This document shows, one piece after another, positions 22,601-37,600 of a stretch of 64,000 nt of DNA (its first letter is position 1; each line of letters opens with the position of its first letter). The notes under the pieces are model-generated. The model was given only the letters and a program-made list of their open reading frames with translations. It searched no databases and was not told the DNA's origin. This DNA is from Atriophallophorus winterbourni (taxonomy: Eukaryota > Platyhelminthes > Trematoda > Plagiorchiida > Microphallidae): the NCBI GenBank assembly GCA_013407085.1, contig JACCGJ010013208.1:1-64000 (forward strand). The letters run 5' to 3'. The translations under genes and the position numbers were made by a program.

Positions 22601-25600
22601 TAAAGACAGCTTCGCCGCATGTCGAATTCCGGTGCATAACAGTAGTTAGCACTTTTCACTTTTGCGTAATGTATTTCAAGACCTCGTTGGGAAAATTATC
22701 TGTCAACCACTGTGATAGGCTTGCTGAATTGTAGGCTCTGAAACTTTGTCAAAGCATATTTGTTTAGAGATGCCAGTCTTTTGACCAGGGAATTAAAATT
22801 TCTGTGTAAATCTATTACTCGCAAGTTCAGTATTTATGCAAGTGTTCTAGCTGGAGCGACAGTTGTTCAAAACATTTCCTCCGTATATCATCCTTGTGAG
22901 AATTTCGATTTATTTCCTTTCTAATTGTAACTTCTTTATTTTCTCTCCATGCTACACTCATCATGTAAGTCGCAGCCAGTGTATTATTAGATTGGGTCGT
23001 GATAGTCTGCAGACTTGGATATTGTGAGTTCATGCCTCCATAGACTGGGTGGCAAATAGGATTCTTGATCAAAGTCATTTATTAAATAGCTTTACTCTTG
23101 AGGCGGTAGGTTGAAACCACGTCCGTTTGACCTCTATACATCAAACTTTCCTTCTTAAATTCCTTTGCTGGTACCCAGTAGAGCTCAGTGGGTCATGGAA
23201 ATACACAAATCATCGCTTTATTTTAGATCAGGTCTCGGCGCTCAATCCCCGTTGTTTATCAAAAAATACCGCCACTGCAGGTCACAAGGAGGGACTTGAT
23301 ACGGTACTAAACTGTGTAAATTTTGACAATCATCATGCTCATCGTGGACAGCATTGCATCAATGACAAGTACAGAGTGCTTAGCTGCTATGCGACCATGA
23401 CACTGAAATCTTAAAAATATGGGGAAGGGTGGGGCCTAAAAGCTACTGAACCTTTAGATAAGGCACAGACACGCTGAGATAAGGTGTCTCCACCTTTAGT
23501 CAAACACGCATTCATTCAAATGTTGTGAACAAGTTGTGCGGCATTAGCATGACAGTTTCCTTGCCGGTTTCACTGTCAGGCATCATAACAAGGTTTCCTC
23601 GCCGCTTCGCAAATTTCGGTTTACATTTTCATACCAATTATAGGATTTCATATTTTAGTTAACCTGTTTTGCTTTTATAGCGGATCGTGTTTTCCTAGCC
23701 TGTGTAGACATTGTGATTCTGATAATATCATCTTACCTCGGCGAACGTTTTTCCACATATTGTGGATCAGTTATTCATGTTTTATCTGCACCCGTACTAG
23801 TATTCTCGTGAACTGCTTATAAATACATCAAAATTGTTGTATTTTTATGCTGTATGCTTGACTTTATTTTTGATTAGATAACTGTATTTTGGATCGGTAA
23901 ATGTACTTTGCAAGATTGGTTTCAGGAACGACCACTCTTCACCATTAATTGTATCACTTTCGAACATTTGGATTGCTTCATTCATTGCGTTGAAGCGTGA
24001 AACATTAAAACCAGTTGGTTTCTTTTTACTGCCTGCATTCGAGCGATATGTGTGCAAACGTGTGTTGTGTTTTACTGGCATAATTTGCGCTCGGTTAAAT
24101 TAAAAGCCTACTCGGGTCAATGTCGATCATAGTTCTACATCACAAGCGCATCACGATCTCATGCTCCGACACTGCCAAATGGTTAGCCGATGCCAGTGGT
24201 AACTCTATATAACAATGAAAGCGTTCTATTCTATTTGTTAATTTATGTCCAAGCAACGTGCTGATATCGCAGATTTCAGCACGTGCTGATATCGCAGATT
24301 ATTCTTAACCTGACCAACTGCTGCCCTGTCTCCATGTTTGCATGCAATCAAATACCGGAAAGCTGCGGCGCAACTTGCTCCACTTTACGTGTGATGATGT
24401 ACTTTCAATTTGGCCAGGTCCATAAAAATGTGAAGCGACCAGGCAGCAATCGGTGCAGTAATCTTGACGCACTTATCGTCCGTGATTGCGGGGCACCTTA
24501 TCTGGCTCTAGGCTTGCGATTCGTTTCATCAGTTTCACTTCATGTAAGTTTGCTGTTTAGTGGACGATCCTGTATTAAAAGGATTTCCTCAAACCGTCGA
24601 CATTGGCCTTCTGACACGCGAAAACTCGTTTTTATTTTAGAGATAAGTGTAAGGCGCCAGCGTCGGTTTGTAAAACATGGGTATTGTGGTAAGCGAAGAT
24701 CACGCATGAAGTAGTCAACACCGATAGCAGATCGGTTGCTACGCCTATCGTCGAGTGATAACTAATCCCTTACCGGAACGCATTGGCATTCAGAATGGTA
24801 AGAGTGTCGTGCCTATAGGACTGCCTCGTGTGCCTTGCTACACTTCGAATGCTGCTCTCAGCTTACATCCACGGGTGTGCAATCGTGCAGTATTTATGTG
24901 CTGTGCGGCTAACATCGTGCTAAATTGATTGGCCACCGGTGGTGTGCTGCATGCTGAAAAAGGCTGGAGTCTCACTACCATTTCTATTTCTATTTCCCTC
25001 ATATCTGTCTAGGCCTAGGCAACCTGACAGTATCTCAGCCCACGTGCAGTCTCTGCCAGTGCTGCACTTTGCCTGGATCAGGCTTGTGCTTTATTATTAT
25101 TATTATTACACAAGTCTTTACAGACGATGTGCCAACAAGTATACCATGAAGAGGGTACATGATGAAGTTGCAGTAGGTTCCATGGTTCTTGTTGAAGGCG
25201 ACATACTACCCGGTTGCCAAGGCCGAAGTAGGGTTGTTAGTTTAGGGGACCCCACCCGGAGCCTTCGACTCAAAAGTCTTCCGCATGACAGCGGTTTTTC
25301 CCTTCGCGAGAGCCGGTGACGATTTTGAGGGTTCTTGCGCCTCTCTTGAAGTGCCTCGGCGATTGTTCGAGTACGCCTCTCTAGCCTTTGCACGACCAGG
25401 TGTAACCTGCAAGGCAGCAGGGATTTTTCTTCATGGTTCACTCCCGAAGCCTTTCCCGCAATCGGGTATGCCGCTAGGCAGCGGAGGTTGAGAATCAGGG
25501 TTTTTTCTTCTCTTAGACGGACTGCCCTCCCAGGCTGACGAGCTCCATCAGCCCGGAGCAAACTGGTTTTGAGGCGCCAGTCATCCGCCTTCGCCCCTTC

Positions 25601-28600
25601 TCCTGTCAGTAGAAGCAGTTCCGCCACGTGCAGGCCAGAAGCTGGACTTGGTTGTCAGAGGCTGTTTGAGACGCACGCCATATGGGAGCATTTTATAGAC
25701 AGTGGGAGCTCATCCCCACTGCCACCCCCGGCTGTGAAAACCTTGGAACCGCATGTAATGTAATTCCATGGTGTGGTAATGTGTGAATGAACGGTAACTG
25801 TTGTGTCTGAACCGTCTCAACCATTATGTTTATTTTTTGTTTAAATCTAGCAGTGCCATGAGTCAGCGTTGTTGAATTTCCTTTGCTCATAGTCACAACT
25901 TTCACAATTTATCTGAAATATTAATTATTGTTCGAATTGAGACGTATGTTTTACTCTAGATTCTGATTCATTATACCCAGCGTTGCTCCGCTCAATATTC
26001 CACCAAACTTGTTGATATTTGCGAGTAAATATAGCTTTCCATTACGTTTGCTAGATAATCGTTTTTGATATCACCGACTTTCATAAATCATGTGCTTCCT
26101 GGATTATACGCTGTTTAATCTTACGCGGCCGTGTGTATTCTCTCATCTTAGTACTGAACCTAACTTTGATCGATCTGCCTGGCATGACCAAGGTTCCGGT
26201 GGGAGATCAACCCGCAGACATTGAAATGCAAATTCGGAGCATGGTGCTCGATTTCATTAGTTCCGAGAATTGTCTCATTCTCGCGGTCACACCGGCTAAT
26301 TCGGATTTGGCCAATTCCGATGCTCTCAAACTGGCCAAGGAGGTAGACCCCCAGGGTTTGCGGACCATTGGAGTGATCACAAAATTGGATTTAATGGATC
26401 AAGGCACAGATGCCAAAGAGGTACTCGAGAACCGCTTGTTACCTTTGCGTCGTGGTAAGTCTTTGGGATAATCAGTGTGTTTTTGTTTTCTCATTGTATG
26501 ACGTGTCTTTCAAAACACTCATTTTTTGATCAAAATAAAATAAAATTTGTACGTTGTAATATTGTAGGGGTGGAGGAGGTGATAATTAAGCTATGTCCAT
26601 CGAAACCAAACTGTTCTTCCTGCTGTAATGTCTATTACGTTGTTTGCTCGTGCTTCGAAGAAACTCGGTGAAATGTTGAGCCCATCGCGCAGCCTGCCGA
26701 ATGAGTCCAAATTCATCCCTGAGGTCAGCCCTTCTACCGCTGATCATGTTCATCCATGAATCTAGCAACACACGAGAAAGTGGTTGGACAAAGCGTATAC
26801 ATTACGCACATGTATGAAATCACAAGCCTGGTCCATACAAAGTGTCGCACAGGCAAAAACTACACGTGGGCTAAGATACTGTCAGGTTGCCCTGGCCTAG
26901 ACAGACATTACGCACATGACAAAGCACACACCTATCTTATATAGTCCGTTACCGTTACCGCAATACTCGTCGGCATATCTGTCACGGTTGCCACGTTGAA
27001 CTGATTCGTCAATCGACTTCGTGTCAACCGTTTTACTTCAAGCCCTCGCAACATTGGCCTCGTTTACTTACTTTGTGCGACTATCTCCTCCTAGAGGATG
27101 AGTCGGCTTCAATGAAGATTCTTGGGAATTTGGGTACAAAGCGGCGTCCCCAGCACCACCCAACGTTTGTACGAGTCAGCTTCTCTAGCCTTGGCACAAC
27201 CAAGTGCGACCTGTAAGGCAGCAGGGATTGGCCAGAAAAAGGTGGTGTGCACCAACTAGCTGTCTTCGAGACTCTGTTTCAGATTTTTCCCGGTGTTTTC
27301 TCCCGAAGCCTTTCCCGCGATCCTTTCCTTGGATGAAATGCCCTCCCAGGCTAACGAGCTCCATCTGCTCGAAGCCAACTGGTTTTCAGGTGCCAGTCAC
27401 TCGCCCCGCTGCTTCTCCTGTTGGAAGAAGCAGTTCCACCGGGCTCGAGGAGCGACTGGTACAGGCCAGAAGCGGGACTTGGGCTCGTTTGACTAACCTT
27501 GACGAATTGCATTCTCTTCCGATGTTGCCGCTCTGGAACCTTTCTTGTGCAATTCTTTCGTAACTCGAATTCTCACGGATTTGCGATTGTTATCTTCGGG
27601 TGTTTCGTTGCTTGCTGTTATTGCAAGGGGTTTTGTCGAAGGTTGGTGTTCTGCATATCGTCCGAAAGCTCAACACTCGTCGTAATACACTCCACATCTC
27701 GGCAATATTTATTGACCAACGGTAGTGAGCTGCATGCTGAAACACGCTGGAGTCTCACTACCGTTTCTATTTCCTCCCTCATATCTGTCTAGGCCTGGGC
27801 AACCTGACAGTATCTTCGCCCATGTGCAGTCTCTGACTGTGCGGCACTTTTCCTGGATCAGGCTTGTGCTTGCGAATATCTTTCCAATTTTGTTGAAACG
27901 TGACGCAATAATCGTGTGTACGTTACAACACGTCAAAATTAATCGATCATTAATAATCTCATTTTGTCGTTGTAATCATACTGCATCAATTTGGAGTCTG
28001 ACCTTGTTTAAATCCGATGATTTGGTCTAGTAATTCCAGAGCTATGGTGGCTTTTCGTAGCATGGGTCAAAGTCTATCAGACTACGGTTCGTGCGGTTTT
28101 ACTATACAAACCTGGAGTCTGAGAGAAGAAGAAATAAAACGTCTGCAAGTCTTTGACAATTGTAGTCTCCGCACTATCGCTGGAGTTAATTGACACAAAG
28201 ATCACAATATCATCTTTGGTATCGATGTAGATATCGACAAGCAAGTTAACGTGCATAGACTTCACTGGTTAGGCCACGAAACGAAACGAATGAGAAACCA
28301 TCGTTTTACTAAGGCTGTTTTGTTTTCCACCTTGTAAGGGCGGCTAGACGAATGCTGGGATTGTTAATCTAGCTGCAGTTGAGGGGAGCCGTTTTTCAAG
28401 TTGAGGTCCAAGAGATCATAATTCGCAGTGGCCTTTTACCCATAGTGATATGGTTCAAAATCATGTTCAGTGGCGGTCCTGTTTTAGACATCCTCCTGGA
28501 ATGACAGTGAAAGCCGCGAGGAGGCTGTCATGCTGATGTCGCTCTACGCGTTCACAACACTCGCTTCAATGCATGTTTTATTGGAGATGTATGTATGAAA

Positions 28601-31600
28601 TCACAAGCCTGATCCAGGCAGGAACTGCACGTGGGCTAAGATACTGTCAGGTTGTCCAGGCCTAGACAGATATGAGTAGGAAAAAAGAAAATGAAATGGT
28701 ATTCAGACTCCAGCCTGTTTCAGCATGCAGCTCCCTACCTCTGGCCAATCAATTTAGCACCGTATTAGCACAGCACAAAGTAATGCACGATTGCATATCG
28801 AAATGTAGGCACCTCATCCCTGTGTGCCTTATCTTCGAAAGGTTCAGTCGCTCTCCATTCCTCATCGTTTTAGAATTTATCGAGATTCGTGCTATAACGC
28901 TGCCCATGAGGAACGTGATGAATTTGATTGTTATTCATTCGTACACGTTTCGTCATTATCTATATCCAAACAGCCCATGCCCCGCTGCTCAGCGTGTCCA
29001 ATATGCGTTACTCCATCATGCCACCAATCTCAGCTCATGATCAAAAGCCACTACACTGAGTCCTTTATTTTCGGTCCGATCTGGACAATCTGGCAATAGC
29101 ACAGTTTAACCCTTTGTCTACTGAAGGTAACTCTAGTTACCACCTCAAACAAGCATTCGATTGCTCAGTATCTCCCGTTGGTACCTTCAGTCACTATTGG
29201 AGTGCACTTGTCAGGCGGTGTCTGGCATTTGATCCATAAAAATTAATCATGTGTTTTATTTATGCCATAATTAAGCAACATTAACACAACAATATCATCA
29301 AATACGTATATCCAATTATCGTAGACAAAGGGTCAAACTACCTAGAGGATCTTGGCCGAATCTGTCCGTATTTGCTCACAGCCGGCAGAAATACGATTGC
29401 CCTCTATCGTCTTAGAATCTTGAATCACAAACTGAAACATATCGAACTAACTTTCATCAATCTGTTGTCAATTTACCTTTGCGAATTTTATCCACCCAAC
29501 TCGTAAATATTCATCTTGTGACGTTCAATGAATCGACAACCGTTCGCACGGTCGAGGCATCGATACACTTACGGAACTTGCTTTCCTTTCGATCGATATT
29601 CCGTCCGTCCGTCCCTCTGATCGATACTACTCTCAACGCAACGATTTTGATTGGCGGAATAGGTTATCTGTTCGCAATCGATTTCAAAGCTGTTCCCTAT
29701 CAACCTATTGTTTATTTTAGCGGCATTTTATCCCCCATCCCGCGAATATGGCCACTTCTTTTAAGAAGGAGAAATTTGTATTTGTAGACCAAGGCAAAAT
29801 TGACCCTATTTGTTCGACATCGATTTCCTTTTGGCCTAGGTATCTTGTTACAATTGGAAGTGAGTAGTATCCATGACGATAATGTTGATAAGTGGAGTTC
29901 ACGCATGCAGTGATTGTGAAACAACGTTTGACCAGCACAAAGTCTCTTAGAAGTGTCGGGAATATAGCAAAACCGTACATAAGATGAGGTAATATGAGTA
30001 GTCAGTTTAACCAGCGATTGCAGACGAAATGCATAGTAAGAAAACCCGCAAACTTTTCAAGTATCGCAATAACATGATGAGTCTATGCATGCTTGTCGCG
30101 AAACGTGACCCTAGCTACTTGGCATGTTTCCTCTAGTATGTTCTGTATTGTGAAACAGGTTTAGAGCTTTTTGTATGAGATTGTCGTAACCGGTTGTGTC
30201 CAATGGTCAGTTCGTATTGCAACTGGGAGTCAAGCGATGGAATAGAAGTTCCTTACCCATTATTTTGTCCTGATCCGGTCTCTGTAACGCCGTCATCATC
30301 GGTATGGTATGATAGCTCAAGCCTGATCCAGGCACAGTGCCACACAGTCAGAGACTGCACGTGGGCTAAGATACCACTGTCAGGTTGCCCAGGTATCGTC
30401 ATTAGGAACAACATTACATTGATAGTGATTACCAAATGCTCAACAGCCATACAACCAAACGCAATACGATCCAATAACTTGGGAGTGTGAAATGCTACGG
30501 AATCTCAGACAGGGCTTCGAAAGAAATTTTGTTGATGGTGTCATCTAGCCTGATAACGGAACATCCAACAACGATTTCGCAAACTCGGTTATAGTCCGGG
30601 GTGGCAGTGGGGATAAGCTCTAACTGTCTATAAAATGCTCCCATATGGCGCGCGTCTCAAATAGCCTCTGACAACCAAGTCCAGCTTCAGGCCTGTACGA
30701 GTGGCTCCCCGAGCCATGTAGAACTGCTTCTACCAAAACAGGAGAAGGGGCGAGGGAAGGAATACCCTAATTTTAAACTTATGCTGCCTTGCGGGATACC
30801 CGACCACGGGAAAGACTTTGGGAGAAAACCCTGAGAAAAAATCTGGAGCAGAGTCTCGAAGACAGTTAGTTGGTGCACACCACCTCTTTCTGGCGACTCC
30901 CTGCTTCCTTGCAGGTCGCACTTGGTTGTGCAAAGGCTAGCAAAGCTGACTCGAACAAACGCCGAGTGGTGTTGGGGACGCCGCTTTGTACCCAAATTCC
31001 CAAGACACTTCATTGAAGCCGACTCATCCTTCAGGAGGAGTAAAGTAAAGTGAACTCGGTTAACACCATCCCCAGCCTGAGCTACGTACGTTTTCCTTTA
31101 TTGCTAAGCACACCACACCTGAATGTGGTTTCTATAACTCTCGGTTACTTATTATTCACAACGGTTTAAAGCTGTTCGCAATTACTAAACACATGCAGGA
31201 AGATCACAATCCGTTGAACCAGTTTTATTGTGTCCAGCCGAAAGCTTTTTTATCGTACTCCATTTCCTGCTCTATGATGCTAGTCGCGCATTTTGTGGAT
31301 TTGTAGTTCACAAAGACCGTACTAGCTGTAAACACCCCCAAAGCTGGTCATTTCCATGGATTTTGATTGGTTGACTTTGATCCCCTTTATGGATCGGTTG
31401 TCCCAAAGTGATCTTTCGCTACATTGTGTTCATACTTAGAGTGTGTTTGTGCACGTCAATCTGTTTTCTTTTCTCGCTAGATTCCACTATGTGCCTGCTC
31501 TTCTAAGTAAATTTACGGTTGTAAGTTGATGTTACACGTGCGTTTAATGTTCTCTCTGATGATAATGTCCGCACTCTAACCTCGCCTCTCTCACACGCTT

Positions 31601-34600
31601 CCTATTATCGCTTGTGACAAATCGCGAACGGATCCCAGCCCACAGCTAACACCGTTAGTTTAATTATCATGCATTTAGCTCTGAATTCACACGCGTCCCT
31701 TAACGCTGCCGCTTCAACCAACTCGCCAGTGACGTCGATCATCAACTGTCGTATTGCCCAACACTCTAATCTCACTTTACTCGTGATAGCCACAAGGAGG
31801 CTGTCATGCTGATATCGCTCTACGCGTTAACAGAACTTGCTTCAATGCTAAATTGATTGACCAGAGGTAGTGAGCTGCATGCTGAAACAGGCTGGATTAT
31901 CACTACCATTTCTTGTTCTTTTTTCTTCCTCATATCTGTCTAGGCCTGGGCAACCTGGCAGTATCTTAGCCCACGTGCACTCTGTGACAGTGCGGCACTT
32001 TGTCTGGATCAGGCTTGTGCTTTCATACCATACCATGTTTGATTCGAGATGTAGGCACCTCATCCCTGTGTGCCTGTGCCTATTCTTCCTACCATTCTCA
32101 TCTATTTAGTCTTGTTTAGCGTGTTATGGTTGTATGACAGTTGAGCATTTGTTACCTGTGTAATGCTGTCCCTAATGATTATGAGTTTACACGTTATTTA
32201 CCATGCAACCTCACATATTGGCTAATTAGCTCATCCGTGCATCCTTTTTCGATCGCATGTATCATGTCGTCTTACAAGATCCTGTTCGGACCCCATTTAC
32301 TTCTATTTTCCTCCTCCAGTGCAGTCTCTGACTGTGCGGCACCTTCCCTGGATCAGGCTTGTGCTTTCACACACAACTTCAGGTTATTGATTTATCTTTT
32401 ATGGGCAGCCGGGACATCTTGTTTATCGTGAACATTTATATTCTTTATAAACAGTTATTCCCTTTTCCCACGTGTGCACCGTTTATCAATTTCTTGCGAT
32501 TTCCATGGTGAATCAGCTGTATCCCGACTGAACATGTGTACGGTGTGTCCCAAAAAATTATACACTCGATGCAAAAGTCCATTTATTAACCAAGACTGAT
32601 ACCGGAATTTTATATTCCGCAATTCGGGACTTTCTACATCACCGTAGGAATGATAAATCCTTCCTCCATGAGATATTAACGAAACAAATGGATTTGAGAG
32701 AAGGTTTTCGAAGAATATCTTTCACCATACATCACACCACCGGTTTTTTTCTTTCGGGGATCCCTGGTACTCGAAATCTACCTGTCTGAAACCTGCAACA
32801 GTCAACAAATTGGGCGAAGTCTTGTATCAAGAATGCCCAAGTCCACTGTTTTATGATGTGTGTGGTTCCATCGCTTTGCGTTGTCTGTCATCCGTCTCTG
32901 GATCAAATTTGACGCAACTTTGAGAACAAGCAGTGAACAATGACAACCATCTTGAAATTTACAAACTTCTGTTTCGTGTTGTCTAAGAATATGTTTGAAA
33001 TACTAACTTGTGGTTCGCTCTAGGGTGGGTTAGGCGGCTTCGTTGATGTCTGGAATTACGACAGCCCATGCACGTCGCTCGGAGGCGAGATTGTTGAAGA
33101 TCTTTTTCCAGTCGCATTCCCACCTTCGAGCGCCCTAGTCTCGGGCCATTTCTAAATCCACCTCGATGTTTGGTAGCTGGGTATTCCTTTGACAACCTTG
33201 TACCCGAGTGGTACTGAGGACGCTGCTTTGTACCCAAATTCCCAAAACCCTGCATTGAAGCTGACTCATCCTCCCGGGTGGAGATAGTCGCACAAAAGTA
33301 AAAGTAAAGTAAGTAGCCGGGTAGCATTGGGGTCTAGGAAGCGTTTCGTGAGTACTGATTTTGTCTTTCGGAGCACGTAGCCAAACTGTGGAAGTCTTCG
33401 CTGTTGAATTATAAACTAAGAGCTGAGGTACTCCGCTGTATCACGTCCGAATGGTGGAGTTAGCTATCCCGTCAGTATACCGGACGCTTCTGAATTTCAC
33501 CAGCGCTGCGCGTGCTGATGTCTCATATGTTGACATTCAAAACCGTTTTTCTAAGATGGTTTTCTCGCCGTTGGGTTGTCTGTTACAACGAGAGTGGTGG
33601 TTTGAGTGTATGTTGTTGTGGTGCAGTTTCCGGTCAATTCCCAAAATGTATTCGATCCTGTTCATGTGATTTTGTTTTCACATCTGACGTTTTTACTTTA
33701 CATTTTGGCAGATTGCTTAATTGGTGGATTAGCAAGTTTCTTTGAAGCAAAGAACATGTGTGACACATTTTCATGAAGTTTCTTGACAATGCGCTACTAG
33801 TGCTGTTCCAATTACCGATTGGCGTTCGTTCGTGTACATTTAATTAGCCTTTGCACGCTAGCTTGCTACCTTTAATCTAATAGAGAGTTGACAGAGACAG
33901 ATTGCTGTGTGACAACTGTCCGTTTACGGTCTTCGTTTCGGATTTTACCTGGAGGGTTCTCCTAAAGCCTTCCGCGCAATCTGGTAACGCGCAAGACAGC
34001 GGGGGGTTGCAATAAGCGATTTTTATATCCTAGAATGGCTGCCACCACTAGCTGACGGGCTCCATCTTGTTTGAGCAAACTGGTTTTAAGGCACCAGTCA
34101 CCCGCCTTCATCTCTCCTCGTGGCAGTAAACGTAATTCCGTTGAGCTTTTGGAGACCAATCGTTTCAGCCATGAGGCTGTTTAAAACTCACATCCTATAG
34201 ATTGCACTATCTGCACGATACCCAGGTGACGTCCCGTGTTTATTACTTTCAACGACAAGCAAAGCCGCCCCATACTAGGATTGTGCACATTCGCTCACGA
34301 TTAGCTCAAATCGCTTTTGAACTCGCTCGAAGAGGTGCTTCATCTAACGTCTTGATATATTGCCGCACACTTCCCATATCGCACCTAGATTTTTCGATCG
34401 CGCTCTTTTGATAAATCTTTCACAACTACTTGTTTGCGGTTCCGGCTCCTGAGCTAGCAAAAGAACTGTGTGAACATTCCGTAAACATTACATTCGAGGC
34501 GTGCGGTTCGCTTTTTTACGAGAAACCTCGGTTGAGCCGCCCTAGGTTGTGTGTTCTTGCAGCCTTATCGCTTCGCATCCCAATGAGTTCGTTGATTTGG

Positions 34601-37600
34601 CATAGTTTTGAACAATTTAGGGATAACGCGATATGCATTTTCGCCGTATCATGTGTCTATCGTTTGATTCAACGATAACTTTGTTCTAGTGCAGTTTTCT
34701 GCTTTTAGTATTCTAAAACAGAGTTTATACCTTATAACTGGCTGTCACGTAGTTGTTTTGCAAGCATCGTGTAATCAGATCAGTACAGATTATGTGCGTG
34801 GCTGATCAGGCTGACCTCTTGCTCCGTTGCCGATGTGCACGGATATGCGATCGTGCAGCATTTCTGTGCTGTGCGGCTAACATCGTGCTAAATTAATTGG
34901 CCAACGTTAGTGAGCTGCATGCTGAAACACGCTGGAGTCTCACTACCATTTCTATTTCCCTCCTCATATCTGTCTAGGCCTGGGCAACCAGAGAGTATCT
35001 TAGCCAACGTGCATTCTCTGACTGTGCGCATTTTGCCTGGATCAGGTCTGCGCTTTCATACCATACCATTACCAATCGTTGGATGCGAGTACGATACGTT
35101 TGAACCGAAATCCTGTGCATATTTCTAGATTCCCTTACGAAGCAACAATAACGTAATAATCCGGTGCTTACTTCGTGATGGCATTTCACAATCGGTTTTG
35201 TAGAAGTGAAGTGTGCTCATCATGAACTCTCGGATGATAAACAGAACGTAGTCCTCCGTCATAGCACACGAGCAAGTAGCACCGAACCGATCGACGACAA
35301 CACTCGCGAACCCGTAATAATTCGGGTTTCGGGAAGATTTGCATGAAAACAGTTCGGGTGACAAAGGAGCATATGGAGAACGACTGGAGCGATTGAATCT
35401 TGATATGATGCATAACAGTGAAAGCCGCAAGAAAGCTGCCATGCTGTTGTCGCTCTACTCGTTCACGAAACTTGTTTGAGTGCATGTTCCATTCGAGGTG
35501 TAGGCACCTCTTTCCAGTTTGTTTGTGCTATAGAAGCCGTAGCAATTTAAGGCCCACCCTTCCCCGTCTTTTAGGATTTTACTTTTTCATGGTTGTGTGG
35601 CCGTTAAGTATTCGGTGCGTGCTATTTGTGTAATGCTGTCTGTGATGATGATGATGATGATGATGATGAATTCGTCAAGATCGGACAAAGGAGCCCAGTA
35701 TGGTGGTGAAGGCTCCACGAGAACCGGTTGTCGCGAACCTGACTGACAAATCAACTGAAAGTGGCAACCGGCAAAGTCGTGTTGAGAACCAATGTTATAC
35801 TTGATTACCATTCTTGGATAGGGTTCGTGCAACAAATCACACGATGTTTAATACACAAAATCACGTGCTGATTCTTGCGGTATGAAATGGAAGCGCAAGT
35901 CTGATCCAGGCAATGTGCCGCACGTGGGCTGAGATACTGTCAGGTTGCCCAGGCTTGAGGCGCTCACACTACATTGGTCACGTTGAGGATATTTTGTGTT
36001 AACGAGATTTGTCGATGAAAGATGGGCGTGTGTTTTGTTCCTCGTCCTGTGCGTAATAAACGTTTTGACCAATTCGCATTCCCTTGTGTTGTGTGGATTC
36101 GTTGGAGAACGTGCTTAACGTTGGAATGCAATTTTCACGTGGACGCGAACTGCGAGAGGGTGGTGTGCCTAACGCTTCTTCGAGTGTCTTCGAAGCTTGC
36201 GTGTAAATGACGTAATAGTCTTTCGACCGATTTCGAATGTGATTTAACCTCAAGTAATTATCACCCCTAGCCCTACAGTATGATACGTGCATGACAGAAC
36301 TACATGTCATGCTGTTCTAACGTGATTGATAATCGTGACTCGTGTTAGTTATGAAGCCACAGAATTGTTCCAAGATTGTAAACAGTGATACAGTCACCGA
36401 CACGATTGCAACAATCTTCACATGAAATCCTTGCAACTCTGTTCTTGGCTTTTCACTTCGCGGTTTTCATTCGTTTTCTTCTCGCATAGGTTACATCGGT
36501 GTTGTCAATCGTAGCCAACGTGACATCGAAGGTCACAAAGACATCAAGTCGGCACTGGCGGCTGAGAGGAAATTCTTCCTCAGTCATCCAGCCTATCGGC
36601 ACATGGCTGACCGAATGGGGACTCCATTTTTGCAGAGCACTCTGAACCAGCAATTGACCAATCACATTCGAGATACGCTGCCCGGTCTTCGGAATAAGCT
36701 CCAATCGCAAATGCTGGCCATGGAGAAGGAGGTGGAAGAATACAAACAATACCGACCGAGCGATCCTTCGTTCAAAACCAAAGCGCTGTTGTTGTAAGTC
36801 GTGTCTTTTGTGTGGCGTGTTTCCCTTTCATCTTGCAGAGGAAGACTGTGTAAAAAAAACGCCTCGATGTGTAGGTCGAACAACCCTTCGCGATGACCCC
36901 TATATCATTTTCTAGACATTGCATTCTGTTCGATGTCGTGCAATTCGACTTTTCAGAATCTTGTCACCATCAATGATATGTCTTACACTCTGCTCTGGCT
37001 GTATTGCAATGGTTTGTGTAATCTCGCTTGCTTCTCAGATGGGTCGATAAGCTTCTGAGTGCCATAACATCGAGACGCGAGCGATGATTGTTTGGGTGAG
37101 GTGATTCCATTGGAGCACGATAGTTGTAGCTCCATTCATGCAGAAGCCAAAAGCGAGTCAAATCGCGAATATATCTTACTCCCTGTGCTGGCACAGCTTG
37201 TTCAAACCGATGGAGATGAAATAGTCCCTTGACCAAGAACGTGAGTCTTGCACGGATGTGCAACATCTGTACGTCTAACATCGTGTTAAATTGATTGGCC
37301 AACGGTAGTGAGCTGCATGCTGAAACACACTGGAGTCTCACTACCATTTCTATTTCCTCCCTCATATCTGTCTAGACCTGGGCAACCTGACAGTATCTTA
37401 GCCCACGTGCAGTATCTGACTGTACCGCACTTTGCCTGGATCAGGATTGTGCTTTCATACCATCATGCCATACCTTGTCCGTGCTGATTATCAGCCCAAA
37501 ATCTTGCTAAACCGACGATTCATCATCATCATGAAGCACAAGTCTGGAGCCAGACAAAGTGCCAAGCAATATGAAGCAGGAAAGGCAGATAAGCCATGCG

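Noticed and set aside
22827..23078. 83-codon minus ORF and similar 60-100 codon frames in unassigned intron regions
   Set aside because: No domain, no splice-site frame and no conservation evidence; length is expected by chance in this much sequence.
34910..35128. Recurrent small ORF starting [14 protein letters not shown] seen in many places
   Set aside because: It is one frame of family A. It recurs in several copies but is broken differently in each and begins inside the truncated element, so it is a by-product of repeat identity.
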